From Aristaeella lactis (GTDB lineage Bacteria > Bacillota > Clostridia > Christensenellales > Aristaeellaceae), in the NCBI RefSeq assembly GCF_018118585.1, contig NZ_CP069421.1, forward strand, positions 2,418,001-2,482,000: 64,000 bases of DNA. The letters run 5' to 3'. The notes below the pieces were generated by a model that was given only the letters and a program-made list of their open reading frames with translations, made no database searches and was not told the DNA's origin. The translations under genes were made by a program, and so were the position numbers. This document shows, in pieces, positions 34,655 through 43,346 of the stretch; the first letter of the stretch is position 1, and each line of letters opens with the position of its first letter.

Positions 34655-34674
34655 TGCCGGCCGCCGGAAGCCGG

Positions 34675-34702
34675 ACAAAAAACCTGCCGGTATCCCGGCA
34701 GG
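34675..34702 (-). terminator. Terminator of the CapA-like gene
   Basis: Eight-bp stem CCTGCCGG (34683-34690) with CCGGCAGG (34695-34702), four-base loop, TTTTTTG on the minus strand. Confidence 0.82.
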
Positions 34703-34715
34703 CAAAATCACCATT

Positions 34716-35822
34716 TTACTGTACAGGAACGGTCACAACCGCCCCTTCGGAAGCATCAAAGGCGCCGGGAGAAACCCCGGTGGATTCCTCCATCTTTTTC
34801 AGCACCCGCTCCGCGTCCGCGCCGTCCAGGAACACCGGGGAATAGTCATTCCTCCCGGCCTCCCCGGAAACGGAAAGCGGATAAAAACGCAGCGTAATCC
34901 CCTCCAGGACGCCCTCCCGGAAGGACAGCTCCGTGACAACAGCCAGCGCGTCATGATCCCGCGGGTTAGTATTGCCTCCGAACACACAGTTGCCCAGGCT
35001 GTAGACAACCGGTATCCCGTCCCGGATCTCATAGCCCTGCACCACATGGGGATGATGACCGATCACCAGGTCCGTTCCGCATTCCAGCGCCAGGTTCACG
35101 ATCTGGTTCTGGTAGCCGTCCGGTTCGGAAGCATATTCCGTACCGGCATGCATGACCGTGATAACCGCGGCACAGCCGATGGAACGCAGGTATTCCGCCT
35201 GTTTCCGGTATTCTTTCCCCCGGTTGCCCGATACTGAACCGGATACGCCCAGGAATCCGATCATCAGCCCGTCTTCATTCCGCCAGACAGCCGGAACGTC
35301 CGTCCCGAAATACGCCACGCCTTCCGCTTCCAGCGCCGCCTTCGTATCCTGATAACCGGCCGTGTCATAATCATGAGAATGGTTGTTTGCCAGGGTCACG
35401 CATTCCACGGAACCCGCCTTCAGGATCCCTGTATAGGCCGTGGAGCCGATGAAATTATAGGTTTTCTTCACTTTGGACAGGTTCCGGTCTGAGAGCACAC
35501 CCTCCAGGTTTGCCACGGTCAGGTCATCCGCGGCTGTCAGCACAGACAGGTTCCGGAAAGGGTATTCAAAACCGTTCTGCTCAATGGTCCGGATGAATCC
35601 CCTGGCCGCGTTCCGGGTCTTTTCCTCTCCGCCGAGGGTACAGTCTCCCAGGAAGGTCATCCGGACTGTTCCGGTATATTCCTGGACCAGGAAGCCGTAT
35701 TCCTCCGGCGCGTCCCCGCCGGAAACAGTCAGCCACTCCCCGGACGCGGAAGCTGACGCCGTACCGAGCATCAGCGCGGCAGCCAGTATGGCCATCCCTC
35801 GCCGTATCTTTCCTGTACTCAT
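34716..35822 (-). CDS. CapA-like phosphoesterase, secreted
   Basis: 368 residues with a signal peptide (residues 1-27, cut near ASASA). The CapA/PgsA domain shows MTFLGDCTLGGE, VANLEGVLS, TLANNHSHDYD and VIGHHPHVVQG, i.e. the conserved calcineurin-like metal ligands. CapA homologues act in poly-gamma-glutamate export, but no capB, capC or capE genes are near, so a general envelope phosphoesterase role is more likely. Twenty bases downstream of a phosphoglycerate-mutase-like gene, with GGAGGG before the ATG. Confidence 0.9.
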   Translation of the reverse strand: MSTGKIRRGMAILAAALMLGTASASASGEWLTVSGGDAPEEYGFLVQEYTGTVRMTFLGDCTLGGEEKTRNAARGFIRTIEQNGFEYPFRNLSVLTAADDLTVANLEGVLSDRNLSKVKKTYNFIGSTAYTGILKAGSVECVTLANNHSHDYDTAGYQDTKAALEAEGVAYFGTDVPAVWRNEDGLMIGFLGVSGSVSGNRGKEYRKQAEYLRSIGCAAVITVMHAGTEYASEPDGYQNQIVNLALECGTDLVIGHHPHVVQGYEIRDGIPVVYSLGNCVFGGNTNPRDHDALAVVTELSFREGVLEGITLRFYPLSVSGEAGRNDYSPVFLDGADAERVLKKMEESTGVSPGAFDASEGAVVTVPVQ

Positions 35823-35842
35823 TTCCGATCCCTCCGGGTCGC

Positions 35843-36535
35843 TTACATGTCAGCCAGCCGGTGATAACGGGTACCGTTGATATGGCGGCCGTCATTGGCC
35901 AGCTCCAGGCAGGGCAGGCGCTGCTGCCCCGGATTCCGGTCCAGCCGGATAATGGTGATCCCCGTGAACTCCAGATGGAACAGCCCGCAGGCGTAGGGGA
36001 ACGGCAGGTTCAGGATATGCCCCATCGCTGCCGCGGAAGATCCGCCGTGGCTGAACAGCGCCACCGTTTTCTGCCGGTCATCCGGCCGGACACACCGGTA
36101 AAAAGCGCCATTGCGCTCATAGCCGAGGGAAAGCAGCCATTCATCCGTCCTTTGAGCTACCATATCCACGTTTTCCGTAACCCGGTTGTTCCTGAAATAC
36201 GGATGCTCCCGCCAGCCCGGATTGGTCAGGTCCCAGCCATCCCCCGCCAGCAGGTCCGCCAGGTCCCAGGGATGGCCGTCTGACGGAAGCGGTGTGCCGT
36301 CGGTGCTTCCCCAATGCAGTTCCCGCATATAATCCAGCGTTTTCACAGGAAGCTTCAGCAGCTCAGCTGTCGCTGCCGCTGTTTCAGCCGCCCGGCCCAG
36401 GGGCGATGAAAAGATCTCCTCTATTCCTTCCTCCCGCAGGCGTTCAGCCGCCGCCAGCGCCTGCAGCTTTCCCTGCTCCGTCAGGCAGTCATGCGTGTAA
36501 TCCGGTTCCCCGTGACGAACAAAAACAATTCTCAT
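35843..36535 (-). CDS. Histidine phosphatase family protein (phosphoglycerate mutase-like)
   Basis: 230 residues. VFVRHGEPDYTHDCLTEQGK contains the catalytic RHG; FSSPLGRAAETA is the second Arg motif; FSHGGSSAAAMG carries the second catalytic His. Substrate unknown (sugar phosphate, nucleotide or alpha-ribazole phosphate are options). AAGGAG lies upstream and it is co-transcribed with the CapA-like gene. Confidence 0.92.
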   Translation of the reverse strand: MRIVFVRHGEPDYTHDCLTEQGKLQALAAAERLREEGIEEIFSSPLGRAAETAAATAELLKLPVKTLDYMRELHWGSTDGTPLPSDGHPWDLADLLAGDGWDLTNPGWREHPYFRNNRVTENVDMVAQRTDEWLLSLGYERNGAFYRCVRPDDRQKTVALFSHGGSSAAAMGHILNLPFPYACGLFHLEFTGITIIRLDRNPGQQRLPCLELANDGRHINGTRYHRLADM

Positions 36536-36575
36536 GTGTCCTTATGCTCCTTCGGCATACATCTTTCCTGCTCAT

Positions 36576-36604
36576 ACAATACAATGAAAAGCGAAGCTTG
36601 TCGA
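36576..36604 (-). promoter_or_regulatory. Promoter of the mutase-capA pair
   Basis: On the minus strand TCGACA (36599-36604), 17-bp spacer, TATTGT (36576-36581). Confidence 0.5.
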
Positions 36605-36622
36605 GCGGTATCTGCCCGGGGC

Positions 36623-36652
36623 TTGCGCGGGTCCCTTCCGCTCTGATAAAAT
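36623..36652 (+). promoter_or_regulatory. Promoter of the macro-VWA pair
   Basis: TTGCGC (36623-36628), 18-bp spacer, extended -10 TGATAAAAT (hexamer 36647-36652). Confidence 0.5.
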
Positions 36653-36675
36653 CAGGAAAAGGAGCGTGAAGTCTC

Positions 36676-37752
36676 ATGCCTTTTAAACTGATCCGGAATG
36701 ACATCACCAAAATGAATACGGACGCCATCGTGAACGCGGCCAACCGCTCCCTGCTGGGCGGCGGAGGAGTTGACGGCGCCATTCACCGTGCCGCCGGCCC
36801 GGAACTGCTGGAAGAATGCCGCACCCTGGGCGGCTGTGAGACCGGGGAGGCAAAGATCACCAAAGGCTACCGGCTTCCTGCCCGGTATGTGATCCATACC
36901 GTCGGTCCCATCTGGCACGGGGGACAGGAGGGCGAAAGGGAACTGCTCTCCGCCTGCTATCGGAATTCCATGGAGCTGGCAGTCCAAAACGGCTGTGAAA
37001 GCATCGCCTTCCCCATGATCTCCGCCGGCGCCTACGGCTATCCGTCGGACAAAGCCATGGCTGTGGCCGTGGAAACGATCACCGGTTTTCTGATGGATCA
37101 TGACCTGATGGTCTATCTCGTGGTTTTCGGGCATGATTCCCTGATGACCGGCAAAAAACTGTTCAGCGACGTGCAGGAATATATTGACGACGTTTACGCG
37201 GAACAGCGGCTGCGGGACAGGCGGAACAGGATCCGGGAACGCCGGCGGGAAGAAGAAATAAACATGCCGGAGCCGGACCTTCAGTCCGCCGCGCCGGTTT
37301 ATCATGATTCCATCTGCGTCGCGCCGATGGAAGCCGGTTCGGCCTGTGAAGCAATGCCTGCTCCGCAGTCCGCGCCGGACTGGGAGCGCATCCTGAAGCA
37401 GACGGACAAGGGCTTTTCCGAAACCCTGCTGGATCTGATCGATGAACGGGGAATGACGGATGCCCAGTGCTACAAAAAAGCCAACATCGACCGGAAGCTG
37501 TTCAGCAAGATCCGCACCAATACGGAATACAGGCCCAGCAAAACCACCGTGTTCGCCTTCGCTGTCGCACTGGAGCTTTCCCTTCCGGAAACAAAAAAGC
37601 TTCTGAACAAAGCCGGTTTTTCCCTGACCCACACCAGCAAAACCGATATTATCCTGGAATACTTTATCACCCACAGGAACTACAACATCTTCGAGATCAA
37701 CGAAGTTCTGTTTGATCAGGATCAGCCCCTCCTGGGCTCCGGCATGGGCTGA
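36676..37752 (+). CDS. Macro-domain ADP-ribose-binding protein with C-terminal helical domain
   Basis: 358 residues. The first 170 are a macro domain: DAIVNAANRSLLGGGGVDGA, YVIHTVGP, IAFPMISAGAYGYPSD. This fold hydrolyses ADP-ribosyl groups or O-acetyl-ADP-ribose. A charged linker (about 175-240, RLRDRRNRIRERRREEE) leads to a C-terminal helical region (about 245-358) with FSETLLDLIDERGMTDAQCY, then KANIDRKLFSKIR. This second domain has an Xre-like helix-turn-helix look but I cannot confirm DNA binding. A VWA protein follows 100 bases downstream on the same strand. GGAG lies 11 bases ahead of the ATG. Confidence 0.88.
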   Translation: MPFKLIRNDITKMNTDAIVNAANRSLLGGGGVDGAIHRAAGPELLEECRTLGGCETGEAKITKGYRLPARYVIHTVGPIWHGGQEGERELLSACYRNSMELAVQNGCESIAFPMISAGAYGYPSDKAMAVAVETITGFLMDHDLMVYLVVFGHDSLMTGKKLFSDVQEYIDDVYAEQRLRDRRNRIRERRREEEINMPEPDLQSAAPVYHDSICVAPMEAGSACEAMPAPQSAPDWERILKQTDKGFSETLLDLIDERGMTDAQCYKKANIDRKLFSKIRTNTEYRPSKTTVFAFAVALELSLPETKKLLNKAGFSLTHTSKTDIILEYFITHRNYNIFEINEVLFDQDQPLLGSGMG

Positions 37753-37852
37753 ATTTGTCGCCTGCGGGGCGACCGTTTTCCCTCCCGTTTCCCGTATCCT
37801 CTGTATGCAGGGTTGAGAAACCCCGCCATGATACGAACGGGAGGGATTTTTG

Positions 37853-38503
37853 ATGAAAAAGAACCTGACAGAAATGGTCTTCATCCTTGACAAGAGCGGC
37901 TCCATGTCCGGCCTGGAGGCGGATACGATCGGCGGCTTCAACGGCATGATCGAAAAGCAGAAAAAGGAGGAAGGCGAAGCGCTGGTCTCCACCGTGCTGT
38001 TTTCCGATGAAAGCGTGGTGCTTCATGACCGGGTGGACCTGGCGAAGATCGAACCAATGACGGACAGGCAGTATTATGTCGGCGGGTGCACCGCCCTGAT
38101 CGACGCCATCGGCGGAGCCATTCACCACATCGGCAACGTCCACAAATATGCCCGGGAGGAAGACCGGCCGGAACACACCATCTTCATCATCACCACAGAC
38201 GGCATGGAAAACGCCAGCCGCCATTATTCCAGCGACCGGGTCAAGGCCATGGTGCAGCGGCAGAAGGAAAAATACGGCTGGGAGTTCCTGTTCCTCGGGG
38301 CAAACATCGACGCGGTGGAAACCGCTGCCCGCTTCGGAATCAATGAAGACCGGGCCGTGACCTACCATTGCGATCCCATTGGCCAGTCCCTGAACTATGA
38401 GGAAATAAGCAAAGCCGTCAGGACCGTGCGCCGTTCCGAAAAGCTGGACCGCCGGTGGAAGCAGAAGATTGAAGAAGACTTTGAAGCACGGAAAAACGAC
38501 TGA
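37853..38503 (+). CDS. VWA-domain protein
   Basis: 216 residues from ATG 37853, with GGGAGGG seven bases ahead. The whole protein is one von Willebrand A domain with a complete metal-ion site: DKSGSMSG (DxSxS), a conserved Thr in GGCTALIDAI and TTDGMEN. No signal peptide, so intracellular. Paired with the macro-domain gene; such VWA proteins often act as scaffolds with partner enzymes, but no partner is proven here. Ends at a terminator shared with the convergent GNAT gene. Confidence 0.88.
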   Translation: MKKNLTEMVFILDKSGSMSGLEADTIGGFNGMIEKQKKEEGEALVSTVLFSDESVVLHDRVDLAKIEPMTDRQYYVGGCTALIDAIGGAIHHIGNVHKYAREEDRPEHTIFIITTDGMENASRHYSSDRVKAMVQRQKEKYGWEFLFLGANIDAVETAARFGINEDRAVTYHCDPIGQSLNYEEISKAVRTVRRSEKLDRRWKQKIEEDFEARKND

Positions 38504-38514
38504 TCTCCATATAA

Positions 38515-38555
38515 AAACGGCATGGCCGATGCATTCGGTCATGCCGTTTCTTTTC
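38515..38555. terminator. Terminator between convergent VWA and GNAT genes
   Basis: Ten-bp stem AAACGGCATG (38515-38524) with CATGCCGTTT (38540-38549), inner CCGA/TCGG pairs, then CTTTTC. Confidence 0.75.
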
Positions 38556-38557
38556 AT

Positions 38558-39064
38558 TTACCCTTGTCCGGGAAACAGGATCTCATCAACAATCAGCTTC
38601 TTCCCGGCCGTATGCCCGGCACATTCCCGGAAGCCCAGCTTCCGGAGCAGGTTCCGGCTGGGTTCGTTTTCCTCAAAATGGCCGCAATGGATATATTCCA
38701 CCGCCTGGAACAACTCCGGAACCAGGGTTTCCAGCGCCTCCTGCATGTATCCTTTCCGCTGGTACGGCGGAAACACGGCATAGGCCAGCGTCCGGCCCTT
38801 TTCCGGCAGGCTGGAAGCTGTTTCCTCCGGCAGTTCCGGGGCAAGATCCAGCAAGAATCCGATCATTTCTCCCGATTCCTTCCCCACCAGCGACAGCGCC
38901 CGGTTCAGTCCAAGAAAGTGCCGGAAGATCTGAACAGAAACGTCCTCCTCCATATCGACCGGAAAGCCATAAGCAGCCCGCAGGTCCCGGTCGGCTATGC
39001 CCCTGACAAAGGCGGATTCATCCCCGTCTTCCATGGGCCTGATCAGCAGTCTGGCACTTTCCAT
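38558..39064 (-). CDS. GNAT family N-acetyltransferase
   Basis: 168 residues. RLLIRPMEDGDES near the N-terminus and AYAVFPPYQRKGYMQEAL with the acetyl-CoA loop (Q-R-K-G-Y), then EENEPSRNLLRKLGF, are typical of the RimJ/RimL subgroup. The substrate is not deducible. GGAG precedes the ATG by nine bases. Confidence 0.92.
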   Translation of the reverse strand: MESARLLIRPMEDGDESAFVRGIADRDLRAAYGFPVDMEEDVSVQIFRHFLGLNRALSLVGKESGEMIGFLLDLAPELPEETASSLPEKGRTLAYAVFPPYQRKGYMQEALETLVPELFQAVEYIHCGHFEENEPSRNLLRKLGFRECAGHTAGKKLIVDEILFPGQG

Positions 39065-39223
39065 CTTTGTTTCTCCATCCGCGTTTTATTGGAACGCATT
39101 ATACCATTGATCCGTTGATATGAATAGTATATGATGCTGCCTGTGTGCCCGGACGAAAAAAAGTTTCTCCAAAAGTCAAATCCGGGCGCTCCATTCCGTC
39201 TATATTGTCAGGAGGTGAAGTCT

Positions 39224-39745
39224 GTGACTGGAATCCAGGGCCCGGATTCTGTAAAACAGGAAAGACTTACTGTCCTGATCCGCCGATACGAAAAAGACAT
39301 CCTGAGAATCTGCTACCTGTATCTTCATGACACGGAACAGGCCCGGGATACTGTACAGGAAACCTTCCTGAAAGCTTATACGCACCTGGACAGCCTGCGT
39401 GACGAAAAGAAGGAAAAAAGCTGGCTGCTCCGGATCGCGGTCAATCTCTGCCGGGATCATCTGCGAAGCCCGTGGGTCACCCGTCTCAACCGGTTTGTTC
39501 AGCCGGAAGACCTGCCCATCGCCGCGGAACAGCCGGATGAAACCCACGCCGCCCTGACAGCGGCTGTAATGAACCTTCCACGGAAGTACATGGAAGCCAT
39601 TATGCTCCGGTATGTCCAGGGATATGACCTGCAGGAAACCTCCGAGATTCTGGGAATTACACCTTCTGCCGTATCAAGGCGGTGCAGCCGCGCCTGCGTC
39701 ATACTGAAAAACGAACTGGAAGGGAGCGATAAAGACAATGCATGA
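39224..39745 (+). CDS. ECF-family sigma factor (second of three)
   Basis: 173 residues when started at GTG 39224, which has AGGAGGTGA six bases ahead; the ATG at 39131 has none. Region 2 (YEKDILRICYLYLHDTEQAR, VQETFLKAYTHLDSL, SWLLRIAVNLCRDHLR) and region 4 (LPRKYMEAIMLRYVQGYDLQ; ILGITPSAVSRRCSRA) are complete. Its 3' end overlaps the CotH-like gene by eight bases, so that protein is the probable membrane regulator. GTG start is inferred. Confidence 0.93.
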   Translation: MTGIQGPDSVKQERLTVLIRRYEKDILRICYLYLHDTEQARDTVQETFLKAYTHLDSLRDEKKEKSWLLRIAVNLCRDHLRSPWVTRLNRFVQPEDLPIAAEQPDETHAALTAAVMNLPRKYMEAIMLRYVQGYDLQETSEILGITPSAVSRRCSRACVILKNELEGSDKDNA

Positions 39746-41429
39746 AAGCAAAGCACAGGAACGCATTCATGAAGCTGTCCGTGACAGCCTCTCCTGGCTG
39801 GATGAGCTTCCTTCCCGGGAAACAGAAATCCTGGAACAAACGAAGAAGGAGGCCGAACCTTTGATCACAATATATAACGGCACCTGTGAAACAAGAATTG
39901 AACCGGCATACACGCCGGCAGTAAACAGAAACCCGTCAGTCCGCTTCAGGTCCCTGGCAGCGATAGCCGCTGTCCTGGTCCTTCTCACCGGACTGTGGAC
40001 CATCCGGCTGAACCGGAGTGATAGCCTGCCGCTGGATACCGTAACACAGCCCATCGGCACCGAGGCCGCCCCCGGCACGCCGGGGCAGGATTCCCCCAAA
40101 TTTCCCGCGGCAGTCAGCCTGCAGGATGAAAACCAGTCTCCGTCCCTGGATCGGATTGACCTGTATGTGGAGGAAGACCTGCTGTGGAACAAGGAAACCG
40201 GTATCCTGGCTGAGGGAGACAATGTGGATAAATCCAAAGGCATTCCCTTTCAAAACACGGTATACCGCCAGGTCGCCAGGGCCGGCGGCAGCGCTGAAGG
40301 AAAACTGGAATACCGGAACGGACAGGGATCACTCCTGTTCACGGATGACATCAGCCTGCAGCTTGATCCCGAAGACACGTTTTCCATGGACATGCCCCAG
40401 AAAAGCTTTCTCCTCAAAGCATCGGACGGATCCTTTGATTATCCGCTCTTTGATGACCGAACCGCCGATGCCTATCCCACCATCCTGCTCCGGAATGGCG
40501 GGAATGACAGCATGTGGACCCGCGTGATGGACGAAGTACAGCACCGGCTGATTGAAAGACATACGGACGCCCGCCTGCTGACCCAGGCCTGGAGACCGGT
40601 AAACGTCTACCTGAACGGGGAATACTGGGGCATCTACAATATGCGGGAAAACGTGGATGCCTACACCGTCTGCCGCTATGAACAGATTCCGGATGATCTG
40701 GCGGATGACATCACCATTCTGTATATCAACGGCACACCATTACAGGGCCAGAAAAAAAACTTTGTCAGCATGCGCGAACAGATCAAAAACAGCGATCCGG
40801 CCCATAATCCGGAAGATCTGGCATACCTGGAGCAGGAAATCGATATTGACAGTTTCCTGGACTGGCTCACCGTGGAAATGTATTTCGGAAACAGCGACAT
40901 CGGGAACGGAATGGTTTACCGGGTGCCCGGCGGCAAGTGGAAATGCCTGATCCAGGACCTGGATTACGGACTGTTTAGTTCCGGTTTTAACTCAGTCGAA
41001 AGCTACCTGAAAGAAAAGGGAATGGGTGAGGTAGCGATCGACAACAGTATCTTCCTGAAGATCCTGGAGGTGGACAAATACCGGGAGCTTTTCTTCACCA
41101 AGCTGGGCAGCCTGTTCCATTCCCTGACCACCGAAGTGATGCTGGCCGAACTGGACGAATGTGTCGAATGGATCGAGCCAAGTATGCAGGCCCATTTTGA
41201 CCGCTGGGGTCCGTTGAATGACAAAGCTATCATTTCTGAACTCCCGACCACATCCGAAGGCGCATGGCAGTACTGGCAGCAGCGGATCAAGCGGCTGCGG
41301 AAGACCATGCTGAAGCGTCCGATCCTGCTGTACGGCTACATCCAGGAATTTTTCGGAATGAGCGATACAGAAATGGCTGTATACTTCCCGACAGACATCC
41401 CAAAGGAATTACCGGACTCTGCCACTTAA
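39738..41429 (+). CDS. Transmembrane protein joining an anti-sigma-like N-terminus to a CotH kinase-like domain
   Basis: 563 residues. Residues 1-70 are cytoplasmic, helical and charged (IHEAVRDSLSWLDELPSRET), like the sigma-binding part of many anti-sigma factors but without a zinc motif. A transmembrane helix follows (about 72-92). The outer part has a linker (about 95-135), a beta-rich region (DLYVEEDLLWNKETGILAEG) and a CotH kinase domain (about 170-490) with VNVYLNGEYWGIYNMRENVD and LIQDLDYGLFSS. CotH proteins are atypical protein kinases that phosphorylate spore-coat and other secreted proteins. The start overlaps the sigma gene. The role as a sigma regulator is inferred from overlap and topology. 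Confidence 0.82.
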   Translation: MHESKAQERIHEAVRDSLSWLDELPSRETEILEQTKKEAEPLITIYNGTCETRIEPAYTPAVNRNPSVRFRSLAAIAAVLVLLTGLWTIRLNRSDSLPLDTVTQPIGTEAAPGTPGQDSPKFPAAVSLQDENQSPSLDRIDLYVEEDLLWNKETGILAEGDNVDKSKGIPFQNTVYRQVARAGGSAEGKLEYRNGQGSLLFTDDISLQLDPEDTFSMDMPQKSFLLKASDGSFDYPLFDDRTADAYPTILLRNGGNDSMWTRVMDEVQHRLIERHTDARLLTQAWRPVNVYLNGEYWGIYNMRENVDAYTVCRYEQIPDDLADDITILYINGTPLQGQKKNFVSMREQIKNSDPAHNPEDLAYLEQEIDIDSFLDWLTVEMYFGNSDIGNGMVYRVPGGKWKCLIQDLDYGLFSSGFNSVESYLKEKGMGEVAIDNSIFLKILEVDKYRELFFTKLGSLFHSLTTEVMLAELDECVEWIEPSMQAHFDRWGPLNDKAIISELPTTSEGAWQYWQQRIKRLRKTMLKRPILLYGYIQEFFGMSDTEMAVYFPTDIPKELPDSAT

Positions 41430-41443
41430 CGGCCTTTCGCAGA

Positions 41444-41480
41444 AAAACCGCCTGATGAAAATCAGGCGGTTTTCTTTGTT
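41444..41480. terminator. Terminator between convergent CotH-like and anti-sigma genes
   Basis: Perfect 13-bp stem AAAACCGCCTGAT (41444-41456) with ATCAGGCGGTTTT (41461-41473), GAAA loop, T-rich tail. Serves both directions. Confidence 0.88.
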
Positions 41481-41489
41481 TTACGAGAG

Positions 41490-42536
41490 TTATTCACTTT
41501 CCGCTCCCCAATCCTCCCATGTGCTGTAACTGAATGCCCATTTGACTGTTTCCTCATCCAGCGGTTCCGGCTTTTCCCCGATCCAGGGCTGCAGTTCCGG
41601 AAGATTAGCTTCCAGGGCATACAGGTGCTGCTGCATCAATTCACTGCGGCGTTCAGCATCCGGAGCAACAGCCACATAGCCCCTTGCCTCTGCGCTGTAT
41701 TCAAAGATCTCGTCATGGATACGCCTGTACTCCCTCAGATACCGGTAATATGTCTCCAGTTCCTCTGATGCCGCCGGCAGGTCGTCCCCCAAGGACCAGA
41801 CAAGCCGGTCATTGCCTTTCATGACATGATATCCAAGGCAGGTATTTTCCGAAAATTCCCCGGCACGTATAAACTTCAGGATTTCATTATGAACCAGTTT
41901 CTGTCCTTTATGGAGCACTTCCTGCCTTTTACGGCCCAGGAAGAATTTCTTCGCCGTATACTTCTCCCGCTGGGTATACCGGAAGAAAACAGTATCATCA
42001 TGGCGCACGGCGCGTCCCGCTTCTATCAGTTTCTCCATCTGTTCAGGATCCGAAGGATCACAATCTTCCGGCAGGGGATCTTCTAAATCTCCTTCAATCC
42101 ACATATTGATCCACTGGTCGCTGCCGTTCAGTTCCTTATAATCCGCGATCACAGCCACATCCCCGTTCTCCATCCGGAACAGGCGAATATCATACTGATC
42201 CGGATCCAGCGGCACCTGAAGGTCCGACAGATACTGATATCCGAAGATGCCGCCGACAGCCAGCGCCACGATCAGCATGCCCAGCAGGAACGGCTTCAGG
42301 AAACGGCTTACCTTCTTTTTCTTCAGCACCGTCTTCAGGGAGCGTTCCACATCCTTTTTCTCCTGCTTTTCGGGAGATTTCTGATGAAAAAGATCCTTTT
42401 TCAGGTCTTCGTAAACCGCCGCGCACTCCGCGCACTCCTTCACATGGGCTTCCACCGCTTCCCGGCTCTTGTCACTGCAAACGCCGTCGATCACCAGCGG
42501 CATCAGATCCTGGATGATCTCACAGTCTTTATTCAT
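41490..42536 (-). CDS. Anti-sigma factor with zinc-finger-like N-terminus
   Basis: 348 residues. The N-terminus MNKDCEIIQDLMPLVIDGVC followed by AHVKECAECAAVYEDL contains the H-x3-C-x2-C zinc motif of the RsiW-type anti-sigma domain. A basic linker, a transmembrane helix (about 82-102) and a 245-residue extracytoplasmic domain of unknown type follow. Overlaps the sigma gene by eight bases. It should hold the third ECF sigma factor at the membrane until a signal acts on the outer domain. Confidence 0.88.
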   Translation of the reverse strand: MNKDCEIIQDLMPLVIDGVCSDKSREAVEAHVKECAECAAVYEDLKKDLFHQKSPEKQEKKDVERSLKTVLKKKKVSRFLKPFLLGMLIVALAVGGIFGYQYLSDLQVPLDPDQYDIRLFRMENGDVAVIADYKELNGSDQWINMWIEGDLEDPLPEDCDPSDPEQMEKLIEAGRAVRHDDTVFFRYTQREKYTAKKFFLGRKRQEVLHKGQKLVHNEILKFIRAGEFSENTCLGYHVMKGNDRLVWSLGDDLPAASEELETYYRYLREYRRIHDEIFEYSAEARGYVAVAPDAERRSELMQQHLYALEANLPELQPWIGEKPEPLDEETVKWAFSYSTWEDWGAESE

Positions 42537-43035
42537 TCTTCGTTTCCTCCTTCATTTGCTCAACGATCATGCGCTTCGCCCTGAAGCACATGACCCGCGC
42601 CCAGTCCTCTGATCTTTCGAACAGTTCCCCGATTTCCCGGTATCCCAGTTCGCTGAACAGGCGCATGGTCAGGATCTCCCGGTAAGGTTCCTTCAGCCGG
42701 TGAAGGATCTTATAGGCATCGAACGCCGTGATCCGGTCCATCAGCTTTTCGGTAAAATCATCCTCAGCCGCTTCCGCCTGCTGCTTTTCCAGCAGCTTCC
42801 GCTGCTTGTCGGCTTTTCGCAGCAGCAGGTAATACTGATTCCGGGCGATGGAACAGAGCCACGTTCCCGTGTCACTGTCCTTCCGGAACGTATCCCACTG
42901 CCTGATCGCGGCATAAAAGGTCTCCTGTGTCAGGTCTTCCGCCAGGTCCCGGTTCCTGCACAGGCGGATCAGATATCCGAACACCAGGTCCTTATACTGA
43001 TCATAGATCACTTCAGCCTCAGGCAATCCTTCCAC
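42529..43035 (-). CDS. ECF-family sigma factor (third of three)
   Basis: 168 residues. Region 2 (YDQYKDLVFGYLIRLCRNRD, DLTQETFYAAIRQWDTFR, WLCSIARNQYYLLLR) and region 4 (EPYREILTMRLFSELGYREI; ERSEDWARVMCFRAKRM) are complete. The listed start is GTG with GGGAG six bases ahead; a TTG four codons later, with AAGGAG eight bases ahead, is an alternative. Co-transcribed with the zinc-finger anti-sigma gene. Confidence 0.92.
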   Translation of the reverse strand: MEGLPEAEVIYDQYKDLVFGYLIRLCRNRDLAEDLTQETFYAAIRQWDTFRKDSDTGTWLCSIARNQYYLLLRKADKQRKLLEKQQAEAAEDDFTEKLMDRITAFDAYKILHRLKEPYREILTMRLFSELGYREIGELFERSEDWARVMCFRAKRMIVEQMKEETKNE

Positions 43036-43144
43036 TCCTTTCTCCCGTATTCATAAGGTTAGTAACAAAAAAAGGAGAAACGTAACAGTAAAATATAAAA
43101 TCTTTTTTATTGTACAGAAAACAACCACAGATGACCATAGAGAT

Positions 43145-43177
43145 AATTCAGAATTAAGAATTCAGAATTCAGAATTA
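43145..43177. repeat. AATTCTGA-type octamer repeat, copy F
   Basis: About 33 bp, same units as copy D, in the gap upstream of the third sigma gene. Confidence 0.72.
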
Positions 43178-43270
43178 TATATACTTAAACCATCAACTAT
43201 TCAACTTCGCAGCCCACCAGTGTTCGGTATGGAACAGATATCCTTACTGATTTATAAAAGCACGCCAGAA

Positions 43271-43346
43271 AGCACACTTCTGTCATCCGGTCAAGGGTTT
43301 CACAAGTGGCCTGCGGCCACCCTTGACCAGCTGCCATCAGTGTGCT
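43271..43346. repeat. Three-tier inverted repeat
   Basis: Outer arms AGCACACT (43271-43278)/AGTGTGCT (43339-43346), middle arms GGTCAAGGGT (43289-43298)/ACCCTTGACC (43319-43328), inner arms GTGGCC (43306-43311)/GGCCAC (43315-43320), which share a few bases. May be a structured RNA or a remnant of mobile DNA; no family recognised. Confidence 0.6.

Noticed and set aside
32492-34897. 801-codon open frame opposite pullulanase
   Set aside because: Same type of antisense shadow; pullulanase catalytic motifs all lie on the minus strand.
34716-35822. Poly-gamma-glutamate capsule locus
   Set aside because: Only a CapA-like protein is present; the synthetase genes are missing.
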